Below are positions 24,828 through 34,394 of a stretch of DNA of 64,000 nt, piece after piece. How positions within the stretch are numbered: the stretch's first letter is position 1; every line of letters starts with the position of its first letter. A model generated the notes under the pieces. The model was not told the origin of the DNA. It did not search any database and was given only the letters and a program-made list of their open reading frames with translations. Both the position numbers and the translations under genes were made by a program. This DNA is from Spartobacteria bacterium (lineage in GTDB: Bacteria; Verrucomicrobiota; Verrucomicrobiia; Chthoniobacterales; UBA10450), in the NCBI GenBank assembly GCA_003167365.1, contig PMTM01000009.1, forward strand, positions 62,001 to 126,000. Reading direction: 5' to 3'.

Positions 24828-27800
24828 GCTGGCGTTGGATCGACCGCCACCTCGCGCTCGCTCTTCGCCGTCACGAGCCACTTCGCCAGCTTCTCTTCGA
24901 GATCGCGCGTAAGATCGACATGAAAATCCGCGCCCGCTTCAACGCGAAGCGGCTCGCCGCCGGTGCGGCCAAAAAGTAGCTGGACCGGACGGCGTCCCGG
25001 CGAACTCGATAAAATCTCGCGCACTTCGCGAAGCTCCTCCGCGGTTGTTGCGATCGAGAACTGCAACAACACAGCAGGAGTTTCTTCCGAACCGCCGTTG
25101 GAAGAAATTCCGTTCGTCTTCTCGTGCGTCAAGACTTTGATCTTTTGGGCCGTCGCCCGCAGCGACTCGTCGCGTTTGTCGATTGTCCCCCGCACGCCGA
25201 TGACTCGGCCGGCGAGGAGAGAGTCGGAAACCTGAACGTACGTTTCATTCCAAACGACCACCTCAAGTGTGCCGGTGAGATCTTCCAGCCATAACACGGC
25301 AAACGGTTTCCCCTCTTTCCGCGTGAACTTTTTTTCGACCTGCGCGATCGCGCCGACGATTTTGAACTGACTGCGATCGGCGAGCGCAGCCAGCGATCCG
25401 ATGGTTTGATAATTCCCGCGCGCAATAATATCGACGTATGCATCCAGCGGATGACCGGTCACGTAAAAGCCGAGAAGCTCTTTCTCGTAAGACATCTTTT
25501 CGTGCTGGCTCCAGGCGATCACCGATCTTCGGCGCGATGAAACTTCCGGCGCCAGGTCTCCGAAAAGCGAAACTTGTCCGGCGGCACGATCGCGATGAGC
25601 CGCCGCGGAAGCGGCCAGCGCTTCGTCAATGCATGCAAAAAGCTCGGCGCGTTCACGCTCGAGAAAATCGAACGCACCTGTCTTGACCAGACTTTCAAGC
25701 ATCTTCCGATTGGCGATACGCGAACCAAGCCGTCCACAAAAATCTTCCAGCGAAGTAAACTCTCCTCCTCGCTCCCGTTCCTGGATCGACAATTCCATCG
25801 CGCCCTCACCCACATGCTTGATCGCAGCCAGACCGTAGCGAATGGCGTTCTGTCTGCAGCCGGGGTCGCTGACCCCGGCTGCTCCAAGATTAGCCTTTGC
25901 GTCACCGGGATCAGCGATCCCGGCTACAGCCTCCGGCAGAAACTTCAATCCGCTGCGGTTGATGTCCGGCGGCAAAATCGAGATGCCCATCCGTTTACAT
26001 TCACCCACGAAAATTGAAATCTTGTCCGTATTATTGATTTCGTTGCTCAGCAATCCGGCCATAAATTCGACCGGGTAATTCGCCTTCAGATAAGCGGTCT
26101 GATAACTGATCACTCCGTAAGCGGCGCTGTGGCTCTTGTTGAATCCGTAGCCGGCAAACTTTTCGAGCAAATCGAAAATCGCGTTCGCCTTCTTCTCGGG
26201 AATTTTGTTCGTGCGCGCGCAGCCTTCGATGAAGTTCTTGCGCTCTTTCGACATCTTCTCCTTGTCCTTCTTGCCCATGGCGCGCCGGAGAAGATCGGCC
26301 TGGCTTAAAGTGTAGCCGCCCAACTTGCTCGCCGCGGCCATCACCTGTTCCTGGTAAATCATTACGCCATAAGTGTCGGCGCAAATTTCCTCGAGCAACG
26401 GGTGCAGATATTTGATCGGCGCAATTCCCTTCTTCGCTCTTAGGAACTCGGGAATCAGTTCCATTGGCCCCGGCCGATAGAGCGCGATCAATGCGATAAT
26501 GTCGTCGAGTTTGCGCACATCGAATTGCTTCGACAAACCGGTCATGCCGCCCGACTCCACTTGGAAAATACCGATCGTTTCTCCGCGATTGTAGAGAGCA
26601 AAAGAGGCCGGATCATCCAGCGGAATGTTCTTGAGCGAAAAACTCGGTTCGCGTTTGCGAATGAGCGTGAGGGTGTCCTCGATCACCGTCAGCGTTTTGA
26701 GCCCAAGGAAATCCATTTTGAGCAACCCGAGATCGTTGAGCGGATTCATCGCGTATTGGCTCACGATGTCGTTGCCCTTCACATCGCGGCAGAGCGGGAT
26801 GTAGTCGGTTAAATCGCGATCGGCGATAACCACGCCCGCGGCATGCACGCCGGCATTGCGCGACAGTCCTTCAAGAATTTTTGCGTGATTCCACAACTGT
26901 CGAGTCGGTTCTTCGGTCGCGAGCGCGCGTTTCAACTCGGGATTTTTTTCAACAGCGGAATCAAGGGTGGTATTGAGATCGTTCGATATCATCTTCGCGA
27001 TCCGATCGGCATCGCGGTAACTCATGCCCATCACGCGGCCGACATCGCGCACCACGCTCTTCGCTTTCAATTTTCCAAAGGTAATGATCTGCGCGACCCG
27101 GCGTTCGCCGTATTTTTGGCGAACGTATTCGAGCACTTCACCCCGCCGTGCTTCGCAAAAATCCACATCGATGTCGGGCGGAGAAACGCGATCGGGATTC
27201 AAAAAGCGTTCGAAGATCAATCCGTATTGCAATGGATCGATGTCGGTAATGCCCATCACGTAGGCCACCATCGAGCCGGCCGCCGAACCGCGGCCTGGCC
27301 CAACCGGAATGCCGCGCCCCTTCGCGAAATGGATGAAGTCCCAAACAATGAGGATGTAGCTGACGAAACCGGTCTTCTCGAGAATCTCGATCTCACGCTG
27401 CAGACGCTCCTGAATTTGGTTATCGCTTCCAGCGCGCTCGCCGTAACGCTCGTGCAAACCTTTCTCGCAAAGTTCTCGCAGATAACCCTCGCGCGTTTTC
27501 CCTTCCGGCACCGTATACTCCGGATATTTCGAACGGCCGAATTCCAGATCGAGATGGCAGCGTTCGCCGATTTCGAGCGTGTTCGAGATTGCTTCCGGAA
27601 AATCGCGGAACAATTCGCGCATTTCCTCCGGAGATTTGAAATAAAGCTCCGGCACGTAATGCATGCGCTTCTCGTCCTGCACCATTTTGCCGGTGCCGAT
27701 GCAAAGCATCACGTCGTGCGCCTCGTGATCGGTTCGCCGCAGAAAATGCACGTCGTTCGCGGCGACCAGGCCGACCCCCAGATCTTTCGCGAGTTGCGGC

Positions 27801-28375
27801 AGCACACAATTGCATCGGTGTTGTTCCTCGATTCCGTGATCGTGCAGCTCGATGAAGAAATTTTCCGCGCCGAGAATGTCGCGATACTCAGCCGCGGCCT
27901 GTTTCGCATGGTCGAGCTTGTTCGCTTGAATCGCGGAATTGATTTCGCCGGCGAGACAACCGCTCAGGCCGATCAAACCCGCGGAGTGCGCTGCCAAAAG
28001 CTCCTTATCGATCCTCGGCCGGTAGTGAAACCCGTCGAGATGCGCGGTGGAAATGAGTTTAACCAGATTGCGATATCCGGTTTCGTTTTGCGCCAGCAAA
28101 GTGAAATGATACGCCGCGTCGCGCATCGAATTCGGCCGATCTTTGTGCGATCCCGGCGCGATGTACGCTTCGCAGCCAATGATCGGTTTGATCCCGGCTT
28201 TGGTCGCCTCCTGATAAAACTCAATCGCGCCGAAAAGATTGCCGTGATCTGTCACCGCGACCGCGGGCATCTTGAATTCCACCGCTCTTTTCATCAGCTC
28301 CTTCATCCGGATCGCGCCATCGAGGAGCGAGTATTCGGTATGGAGGTGGAGATGAACGAAGGAGTCGCGGGGCAT
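24824..28375 (-). CDS. dnaE: DNA polymerase III alpha subunit
   Basis: This is a full-length 1183-residue DnaE. It has a PHP domain (HLHTEYSLLDGAIRMKELM; AVTDHGNLFGAIEFY; IIGCEAYIAPG), the polymerase core with the catalytic acidic motif SPPDIDVDFCEARRGEVLEY, and GRGSAAGSMVAYV. The finger/HhH region (KKDKEKMSKERKNFIEGC; AGYGFNKSHSAAYG) and a C-terminal OB fold (FKIVGAIAQVEKKFTRKEGKPFAV..) follow. It is the replicative polymerase subunit. About 25 residues near 816-840 (AGIADPG..AAGVSDPG) derive from an in-frame REPIN insertion in the region between the fingers and the C-terminal part, presumably a surface loop. Confidence 0.97.
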   Translation of the reverse strand: MPRDSFVHLHLHTEYSLLDGAIRMKELMKRAVEFKMPAVAVTDHGNLFGAIEFYQEATKAGIKPIIGCEAYIAPGSHKDRPNSMRDAAYHFTLLAQNETGYRNLVKLISTAHLDGFHYRPRIDKELLAAHSAGLIGLSGCLAGEINSAIQANKLDHAKQAAAEYRDILGAENFFIELHDHGIEEQHRCNCVLPQLAKDLGVGLVAANDVHFLRRTDHEAHDVMLCIGTGKMVQDEKRMHYVPELYFKSPEEMRELFRDFPEAISNTLEIGERCHLDLEFGRSKYPEYTVPEGKTREGYLRELCEKGLHERYGERAGSDNQIQERLQREIEILEKTGFVSYILIVWDFIHFAKGRGIPVGPGRGSAAGSMVAYVMGITDIDPLQYGLIFERFLNPDRVSPPDIDVDFCEARRGEVLEYVRQKYGERRVAQIITFGKLKAKSVVRDVGRVMGMSYRDADRIAKMISNDLNTTLDSAVEKNPELKRALATEEPTRQLWNHAKILEGLSRNAGVHAAGVVIADRDLTDYIPLCRDVKGNDIVSQYAMNPLNDLGLLKMDFLGLKTLTVIEDTLTLIRKREPSFSLKNIPLDDPASFALYNRGETIGIFQVESGGMTGLSKQFDVRKLDDIIALIALYRPGPMELIPEFLRAKKGIAPIKYLHPLLEEICADTYGVMIYQEQVMAAASKLGGYTLSQADLLRRAMGKKDKEKMSKERKNFIEGCARTNKIPEKKANAIFDLLEKFAGYGFNKSHSAAYGVISYQTAYLKANYPVEFMAGLLSNEINNTDKISIFVGECKRMGISILPPDINRSGLKFLPEAVAGIADPGDAKANLGAAGVSDPGCRQNAIRYGLAAIKHVGEGAMELSIQERERGGEFTSLEDFCGRLGSRIANRKMLESLVKTGAFDFLERERAELFACIDEALAASAAAHRDRAAGQVSLFGDLAPEVSSRRRSVIAWSQHEKMSYEKELLGFYVTGHPLDAYVDIIARGNYQTIGSLAALADRSQFKIVGAIAQVEKKFTRKEGKPFAVLWLEDLTGTLEVVVWNETYVQVSDSLLAGRVIGVRGTIDKRDESLRATAQKIKVLTHEKTNGISSNGGSEETPAVLLQFSIATTAEELREVREILSSSPGRRPVQLLFGRTGGEPLRVEAGADFHVDLTRDLEEKLAKWLVTAKSEREVAVDPTPA
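25855..25928. repeat. REPIN element inserted in frame within dnaE
   Basis: A 74-bp element with ends TGCAGC (one change from TGTAGC) and GCTACA. Left hairpin: GCCGGGGTC-GCT-GACCCCGGC. Right hairpin: ACCGGGATC-AGC-GATCCCGGCTACA. On the dnaE coding strand it is read without a stop and encodes AVAGIADPG and AAGVSDPG, nearly identical to the peptide encoded by the copy at 50331. Confidence 0.85.
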
Positions 28376-28435
28376 CTGAACGCATTATAAACTCGGCGAA
28401 GGCGGCAACGTCAAATTCACGAGGCATGCGAGGTC

Positions 28436-28551
28436 TGTCATCCCGAACGGATGTGAGGGACCTCGCACAACACTTTGCACTTTATCGATTCGCGTGGGCC
28501 AAAACGGCTATTGTGAGATCCTTCGGTCGCCGTGGCGACCTCAGGATGACA
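28436..28551. repeat. Type 3 dispersed element (TGTCATCC...GGATGACA)
   Basis: The inverted ends are CTGTCATCCCGAACGGATG with GAGGGACCTCGCAC on the left and GTGAGATCCTTCGG with CTCAGGATGACA on the right, about 116 bp overall. It lies in the 298-base gap between dnaE and glnB. Apart from this element the gap shows no gene; a glnB promoter is presumably in 28552-28673 but I cannot point to one. Confidence 0.7.
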
Positions 28552-28577
28552 CGCGGATCTGCCGCAAAATTTCGTGA

Positions 28578-29012
<435 letters not shown>

Positions 29013-29123
29013 AGAACCCGCTCGATCGCCAAACTTACTTCCAACAAGCGAACCAGCGTCGGGCGAGTTGCGCTTCGACGCCATTCAGCGATTTAGTGAA
29101 TTGACGATTTAGTAACTGGAATT

Positions 29124-29157
29124 CTCAACTCCTCAACCCTCAACCTCTCAACCCACC
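29124..29157. repeat. CTCAAC-rich tandem repeat in the glnA leader
   Basis: CTCAACT-CCTCAACC-CTCAACCT-CTCAACCC is a run of four to five YTCAACY units ending 2 bases before the glnA start codon, where a ribosome-binding site would be expected. Similar CAAC-rich runs occur at 47898, 49723 (opposite strand) and 61264. The sequence is purine-poor and offers no Shine-Dalgarno pairing. Confidence 0.7.
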
Positions 29158-29159
29158 AC

Positions 29160-30581
29160 ATGTCCAAAGCAAAAACCGCATCCGACGTTAGCAAACTGAT
29201 CAAAGACAACGGGGTGAAATTGGTCGACTTCAAGTTCACCGATCTGCCCGGCACCTGGCAGCATTTCACGACCACGCTTACCGAATACAACGAAGACATT
29301 TTCACGGAAGGGCTCGGCTTCGACGGCTCGAGCATTCGCGGTTGGCGGACGATTAACACGTCGGACATGCTCGTGATTCCGGATCCGACGAGCGCGTGGA
29401 TCGACGTTTTCAACGCGGAACCGACGCTGAGTCTTATTTGCACCATTGTCGATCCGATCACGCGCGAGCCGTACGATCGCGACCCGCGCGGGGTCGCCGA
29501 AAAAGCGGAAGCTTATTTGAAGAGCACGGGAATCGCCGACACCGCATTCTTCGGACCGGAAGCGGAGTTCTTTATTTTCGACGACGTGCGCTTCAGCTAC
29601 TCGGGCAATTCATCGTTTCATCTCGTCGATAGCGTGGAAGGACATTGGAACAGCGCGCGCGAAGAATTCCCAAATCTCGGTTACAAGATTCGTCCGAAGG
29701 AAGGTTATTTCCCGGTCCCGCCGATGGACACGTTGCAGGACATTCGCAACGAAATGTGCCTCGAGCTCGAGAAAGCGGGCGTCGCGATCGAGAAACAGCA
29801 TCACGAAGTTGCCACCGCCGGCCAGGCCGAGATCGATGTCCGTTTCGCGCCGCTCAAGGTGATGGGCGACTCGATGCAGTACTACAAATACATTATTCGT
29901 AACGTGGCCAAGCGTCACAACAAGAGCGTGACGTTTATGCCGAAGCCGCTCTTTGCTGACAACGGAAGCGGCATGCACACCCACATGTCGCTTTGGAAAG
30001 ATGACAAGCCGCTCTTTGCCGGAAACGGTTACGCCGGGTTGAGCGAGATGGCTCTCTTTTTCATCGGGGGAATTTTGAAACACGCGCCCGCGCTCACCTG
30101 CATCACGAATCCAACTACCAATAGTTACAAGCGCCTCGTCCCCGGATTCGAAGCGCCGGTCAACCTCGCTTATTCCGCCCGTAATCGCTCGGCCGCGATC
30201 CGAATTCCGACTTACTCCGCGAATCCGAAATCGAAGCGAATCGAATTCCGCACCCCGGATGCGGCAGCCAATCCGTACCTTGCCTTCTCCGCGCTGCTTC
30301 TCGCCGGACTCGACGGTATCCAAAACCGTATCGATCCGGGTGACCCGCTCGACAAAAATCTTTACGAGCTTCCGCCCGAAGAACTCGCCCAAATAGCCAG
30401 CGTTCCGGATTCACTCCACGGCGCTATCCAAGCACTCCAAGCCGATCATTCCTTCCTGCTCAAGGGCGACGTCTTCAACAGCGACTTCGTCGCCAATTGG
30501 CTCGACATGAAACAAAAGGAATACGACGCGCTACGCTTGAGGCCTCATCCCTACGAGTTCAGCATGTACTACGACGTTTAA
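29160..30581 (+). CDS. glnA: Glutamine synthetase type I
   Basis: The 473-residue protein matches GSI. The N-terminal beta-grasp is followed by [39 protein letters not shown], the ATP-binding [21 protein letters not shown], and [26 protein letters not shown]. The adenylylation tyrosine motif NLYELPPEE near residue 400 marks it as GSI-beta, controlled by reversible adenylylation. It makes glutamine from glutamate, ammonia and ATP and is preceded by glnB. The ATG at 29160 is immediately preceded by the CTCAAC repeat, not by a recognisable ribosome-binding site. Confidence 0.97.
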   Translation: MSKAKTASDVSKLIKDNGVKLVDFKFTDLPGTWQHFTTTLTEYNEDIFTEGLGFDGSSIRGWRTINTSDMLVIPDPTSAWIDVFNAEPTLSLICTIVDPITREPYDRDPRGVAEKAEAYLKSTGIADTAFFGPEAEFFIFDDVRFSYSGNSSFHLVDSVEGHWNSAREEFPNLGYKIRPKEGYFPVPPMDTLQDIRNEMCLELEKAGVAIEKQHHEVATAGQAEIDVRFAPLKVMGDSMQYYKYIIRNVAKRHNKSVTFMPKPLFADNGSGMHTHMSLWKDDKPLFAGNGYAGLSEMALFFIGGILKHAPALTCITNPTTNSYKRLVPGFEAPVNLAYSARNRSAAIRIPTYSANPKSKRIEFRTPDAAANPYLAFSALLLAGLDGIQNRIDPGDPLDKNLYELPPEELAQIASVPDSLHGAIQALQADHSFLLKGDVFNSDFVANWLDMKQKEYDALRLRPHPYEFSMYYDV

Positions 30582-30610
30582 GACTTGTTTGAGTCGATTT
30601 CCATAACCGG

Positions 30611-31213
30611 ATGCTTTCTCCCAAAACACAATCACGATTGGCAGAACTCGAAAAAAGATTGTCTCTGCGATCAGAGTTTTGTCTCGATCTTTTAGCCGAG
30701 AGCGATTGGTCGTTTTTTGTTAAGACACACGCACTTTTCGAGGCAGCGTTAACTCGTTTGCTCGTGCAGCAGCTCGCGCAACCCAAATTAGCCATACGGC
30801 TTGCACGCCTTTCAATGAGTGAAAAACTCGAATTCGCAAAATCTTTGGAATACGTGGAAAAAGAAGAACGTCGCTTCGTAAGCAAATGGTCCGGATTACG
30901 TAATGATTTAGTTCATGATATTACTAATACGTCGTTTGATATTAAGGCACACATTGCTTTGCTATCTGACAAGGCTATCGAAACATTTTGCGGAAACTTT
31001 TATCTTAAAGGATGGCATCAACCGGATATCCTTACTCCTCCCGGGCTTGAAGCCGCTAAGGCTGATCCCAAAGAATTTCTCTTCTTAGGCGCCATGAGTC
31101 TTCTAGAACAATGGAGTCATTATTTCGATTGGGCAGATAATGAGCGCGAGATGGAACATATGAATTGGTTTCTTGAGAACTTCGGCAAAGAGACGGATTC
31201 CGAAGAAATTTAG
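30611..31213 (+). CDS. HEPN-like protein of an integron cassette
   Basis: The 200-residue soluble, helical protein has no close family I can name. It contains LRNDLVHDI, in which R97 and H102 form the RX4-6H signature of HEPN domains, many of which are RNases of toxin-antitoxin and phage-defence systems. The gene is visibly more AT-rich than glnA beside it, which points to horizontal acquisition. It lies 29 bases after glnA and ends 27 bases before the attC site at 31241, so it is the first cassette of the array. No partner antitoxin gene such as an MNT nucleotidyltransferase adjoins it. The HEPN assignment rests on the motif and helical character only. Confidence 0.6.
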   Translation: MLSPKTQSRLAELEKRLSLRSEFCLDLLAESDWSFFVKTHALFEAALTRLLVQQLAQPKLAIRLARLSMSEKLEFAKSLEYVEKEERRFVSKWSGLRNDLVHDITNTSFDIKAHIALLSDKAIETFCGNFYLKGWHQPDILTPPGLEAAKADPKEFLFLGAMSLLEQWSHYFDWADNEREMEHMNWFLENFGKETDSEEI

Positions 31214-31240
31214 GCTAATGAGATTGCGACGCGTCAATCG

Positions 31241-31351
31241 ATCTAACCATGCGATGCAACCAACCGCCGGCCGGCGTGAACCAAGGTTGAAGGATGAAAA
31301 GAAAGCAAAGCTCGCTGTCGCCAGCGGTTGCTGATCTTGTTCTCGTTAGGC
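31241..31351 (+). other. Integron attC recombination site 1
   Basis: The 111-bp site starts with ATCTAAC (RYYYAAC, 31241-31247) and ends with GTTAGGC (GTTRRRY, 31345-31351). Internally GCAACCAACCGCCGGC at the left pairs imperfectly with the GCCAGCGGTTGC at the right, with an unpaired offset, as expected for the folded bottom strand of attC. A terminal loop of roughly 40 bases lies between. It closely resembles the sites at 31987 and 32615. Confidence 0.88.
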
Positions 31352-31362
31352 GTCAGAGAATC

Positions 31363-31972
31363 GTGAACGCACCGTATACCGATCGTCTGGCCTTCGTGAA
31401 GTATCAGTCAGCCAGCGTCTGCTTCAAGATGGTTCACGACATCAGTTCCTTTTTTCTGACGTCTGGTCTGGACCGCCATGAGTTGATTCACGATCCTCTT
31501 CTCGTTTCCCTGCACGTTCTTTACGCCCGCCCATTCAAACAACGGAAATCCCTTCGGCTTGAGGCAACGATTGTTCCAACCGAGTTTCAGATTACCCACG
31601 AGAGGCTCATTACACTTCGAGACAGGATGCATGCACACACCGATCTAGATGGCCCCGATATCACAGATGGAGTGATGATGAATGAGTTGACGGCTTTCAC
31701 TAAAGACGGCTGGACCAAATTCGGGATTAGTGTTTTCAATCCCTCCGCCGAAATGCATCGACAGATATTGCAGTTTGGTCGACTCCCTCAAGAAAACAAC
31801 GCATGACGAAGCTGACAAAATCTGGAAGCGCTACATGACCAAGCACAAGGTGCCTGACGGCGTGACCATTGTTAACTTGGCGCCGGAAGATGGACCCTTT
31901 CTTGTGCCTTACCCTGTCGAGAAACATGGAAATCTCCGAGGGTTCTTTGTTGATGTTCAAGAATGGCAGTAA
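31363..31972 (+). pseudogene. Probable frameshifted cassette gene, unknown function
   Basis: A GTG start at 31363, 11 bases after attC1, opens a 147-residue frame to 31806 with no recognised family; an earlier ATG (31294) lies inside attC1 and is rejected. The motif LRDRMHAHTD has an RX5H arrangement like HEPN-type proteins. Near 31775 coding character moves to the +1 frame, which continues SLKKTTHDEADKIWKRYMTK, then VNLAPEDGPFLVPYP, to a stop at 31972. That stop is 14 bases before attC2, the normal position for a cassette gene, whereas 31806 would leave 180 non-coding bases. A one-base insertion, a sequencing error, or programmed frameshifting could explain this. Confidence 0.6.
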
Positions 31973-31986
31973 ACGATGACCGCGAC

Positions 31987-32096
31987 GTCTAACCGAGCGA
32001 TGCAGCCAACCGCCGACCGTCCTTATGCGTAGCTTTCACTCTTTTATGAACGCCACTTGGTAATTCGCGCGGTGGCTGATCTTGTTGTCGTTAGAC
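31987..32096 (+). other. Integron attC recombination site 2
   Basis: The 110-bp site is bounded by GTCTAAC (31987-31993) and its exact complement GTTAGAC (32090-32096). Inner blocks GCGATGCAGCCAACCGCC and GGCGTT-like/GCGCGGTGGCTGATCTTGTTGTC pair imperfectly. It is a canonical attC layout. Confidence 0.9.
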
Positions 32097-32112
32097 CATC
32101 CATACCACACCT

Positions 32113-32592
32113 ATGAAATTAATACGCCACCTACACCTAGCCGTAATCGCACTGGCTCTTGCCAGCTGCTCGAGACCACACTTCGATGCCGCGATCGAGG
32201 GGGAGAAATTACTACGCCGAGATGCGGAATGGGCTGACCTTGCCGCCGCCGGCAAGGATGTCGATAAGGTGGTATCCTACTGGAGCGATGATGCCATCCT
32301 AATTTTTCCAGGACAGCCCGCGCTGGAAGGTAAGGCAGCGATTCGCGCTTACGTGACAGCCTGCTTTCAGACGCCAGGCTTTAAGATTCACTGGATTTCG
32401 GAAAAGCCGACTTTTTCGCCAGATGGTAAGATGGCCTACATGCGCGGAGCGGACGAGGCAACCGTGCCCGGGCCGAACGGGAGCACGATGACTCTGCACA
32501 CACGGGGGATATCGATTTGGCGTCTCGATCCGGATGATCAGTGGCGTTGTGTGGTAGATATTTCCAATGAGGCGCCTGAGCCAAAGCAGTAA
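32113..32592 (+). CDS. NTF2/SnoaL-like (DUF4440-type) lipoprotein of an integron cassette
   Basis: The 159-residue protein has a type II signal peptide with lipobox LASC (lipidated Cys19). The mature domain (about 28-155) has the cone-shaped alpha+beta pattern of the NTF2-like superfamily: a helix DAEWADLAAAGKDVDKVVSYW, SDDAILIFPGQPALEGKAAIRAYV, and terminal strands GISIWRLDPDDQWRCVVDI. Such proteins may bind small hydrophobic ligands or act as isomerases; the function here is unknown. The ATG is 16 bases after attC2 and the stop is 22 bases before attC3, which defines it as a complete gene cassette (bases 32091-32731). Confidence 0.8.
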   Translation: MKLIRHLHLAVIALALASCSRPHFDAAIEGEKLLRRDAEWADLAAAGKDVDKVVSYWSDDAILIFPGQPALEGKAAIRAYVTACFQTPGFKIHWISEKPTFSPDGKMAYMRGADEATVPGPNGSTMTLHTRGISIWRLDPDDQWRCVVDISNEAPEPKQ

Positions 32593-32614
32593 GCATGTCG
32601 ACCGATTGCAAACG

Positions 32615-32737
32615 GTCTAACCAGGCGATGCAGCGAACCGCTGGCCGCTCTGCGGCAAGGCTGAAGGATGAATTAAGAATGATGAAACCAAAGACGCTCG
32701 CTCCCGCCAGCGGTGGCTGATCTTATTCTCGTTAGAT
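32615..32737 (+). other. Integron attC recombination site 3
   Basis: The 123-bp site runs from GTCTAAC (32615-32621) to GTTAGAT (32731-32737). The left inner part GCGATGCAGCGAACCGCTGG pairs with the right part CCAGCGGTGGCTGATCTT, and the loop contains a GGCCGCTCTGCGGC palindrome. It is the last clear attC; a weaker look-alike (GCGGTGCGGCTGATATTACG, 32767-32786) just upstream of the next gene may be a decayed right half. Confidence 0.9.
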
Positions 32738-32796
32738 TTTCTTTGCATAACAATGTCGCGAGATAGCGGTGCGGCTGATATTACGATCAGCTGGGT

Positions 32797-34305
32797 ATGG
32801 AACAGAATGATCGTTCGCTCTTTCGCGTTGCCGTGCCGATCATCGTAGTTGTCCTCGCGATAAATCTCCTAGCCATGCCGGCGGAGGAATATCCGGGCGA
32901 CGCGCATGCGGTCCGGGTCGAGACCACCATTCTGCTTGATACCGGTAAGTGGGCGATTCCATCGGAGATCGCCGAAAAGTTCGGCGAGCGCGGTCAATAC
33001 TTTTACCAAAATCCGAATGGGAATTGGTACCCAAAGTACGGAACGCTGAACACGTTAATCTATGTGCCAGCTCTCTGGTTGGAGAGGGTTGCGACGGGCA
33101 ATCTCGCGATAGACTCTGCGTCCCGGTTGCTCTTTCTGAACCTGCTTAATCTGATCTTGAGCGCGGCCACGGCGCTTTATCTGATTTTACTCGCTCGCCG
33201 ATATACGAGATCGAACGCAGTCGTAGCGATATTCGTTCTGGCTGCTCTCTATTCGACCTTCTGGTGGAACTACCTGCGCGCACAAACTTTCGAGATTTAT
33301 CACACGCTCTTCCTGCTGGCGTTCTATTATCATTTGGTTTCCGGTTTCGATCTCCAACGAAACGACACCAATCGACGCAAAAGTGACGCTCAACTTTTCA
33401 TTGCCGCGATTTTCTTTGGCGCACTTTGTCTGTGCAAAACTGTGTATACCGCTTTGTTGCCGGCTCTCGTCGTTATTTGGGCACTGTTAAAGACGGGGTC
33501 GATTCCACCGGTTACGCGAAAACATCGCGATCGTTTTCTTCGGCCGTTTTTATTCTTCTGGCTGCCGGCCTGTATCTTCCTGTGCATTCTGGCAGCGGCG
33601 AATTGGTATAAGTTCGGTTCTCCACTCGCCATGGGTTACACCCAATGGGAAAAGGAAAGCCATCCGTTCCATGCCAATGTGATTCCCGCTCTGTGGGGAT
33701 TTCTCTTCAGCCCGCATCACAGCGTTTTTCTCCATTTCCCGGTTTTGCTCTTCGCGCTCGCCGGCTGGCCAAACTTTTTTCGGAAACACAAACCGGATGC
33801 GATCGCCGCCGCGCTTTTTGGACTCACGCTGCTGTTGGTCAATTCGATGTACATAAACTGGCGCGGCGAATCGAGTTACGGTCCGCGTTATTTGTTGCCG
33901 ATACTCCCAATCATCAGCCTGCCATTCATCGAATATCTGATGTGGCTGATTGAGCGTCCGAACAGGATCGCGAAATCCCTGCTTGGAGGAGGGACCATTG
34001 CGCTATTGGTCTATTCTTTCTTGCTTCAGGTCAGCGTAAACACTTTGCCGTTCTTCTTTTGCTACAGCCTAAAGGATATTCTCGACGACAAGCGTTTTTC
34101 AAAACCAGCGATCTATCTTCGCTCTCACTCTTTCGGGACGATCGATCGGGATTTCCTGCTCTACAAATTTGGCTATCCCTCGCCGTTCACCGGAAGATTT
34201 CTGGATCAACTCAATGCCGCCGAGGTGGAGCGATTCAGTGGACTCACCGAACCGTTGCGGAGCAATTATTACTGGTTTCCCAATCTGCTGCGCGAAGAGA
34301 AATAG
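32797..34305 (+). CDS. Multi-pass membrane protein, glycosyltransferase-39-like
   Basis: The 502-residue integral membrane protein has about 10-11 predicted helices, beginning VAVPIIVVVLAINLLAM. The first extracytoplasmic loop (EEYPGDAHAVRVETTILLDTGKW, interrupted by the membrane boundary) and the repeated hydrophobic pattern resemble GT-C glycosyltransferases that use lipid-linked sugars. A conserved SSYGPRYLLPILP element late in the protein is also typical. The acceptor is unknown. It follows the integron cassettes by 59 bases; no attC closes it on the right, so I read it as chromosomal rather than a cassette. Confidence 0.7.
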   Translation: MEQNDRSLFRVAVPIIVVVLAINLLAMPAEEYPGDAHAVRVETTILLDTGKWAIPSEIAEKFGERGQYFYQNPNGNWYPKYGTLNTLIYVPALWLERVATGNLAIDSASRLLFLNLLNLILSAATALYLILLARRYTRSNAVVAIFVLAALYSTFWWNYLRAQTFEIYHTLFLLAFYYHLVSGFDLQRNDTNRRKSDAQLFIAAIFFGALCLCKTVYTALLPALVVIWALLKTGSIPPVTRKHRDRFLRPFLFFWLPACIFLCILAAANWYKFGSPLAMGYTQWEKESHPFHANVIPALWGFLFSPHHSVFLHFPVLLFALAGWPNFFRKHKPDAIAAALFGLTLLLVNSMYINWRGESSYGPRYLLPILPIISLPFIEYLMWLIERPNRIAKSLLGGGTIALLVYSFLLQVSVNTLPFFFCYSLKDILDDKRFSKPAIYLRSHSFGTIDRDFLLYKFGYPSPFTGRFLDQLNAAEVERFSGLTEPLRSNYYWFPNLLREEK

Positions 34306-34394
34306 CTGCAGTCGATCATGCTTGATTGCGACACCTGATGTGGCCATGAATTACCTTGCAACTTCAGCAAATGGTCTGATGTTTAAATCAACGT

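Noticed and set aside
26843-28390. 515-residue open frame on the plus strand
   Set aside because: It is antisense to dnaE and reflects the codon bias of that gene; no family resemblance.
31294-31362. ATG at 31294 as the start of the second cassette gene
   Set aside because: It lies inside attC1; the encoded SPAVADLVLVRR is the translation of the recombination site, not protein sequence.
32797-34305. Membrane glycosyltransferase as a fourth integron cassette
   Set aside because: No attC follows it and its start is 59 bases from the last site; only a weak look-alike of a right half site precedes it.
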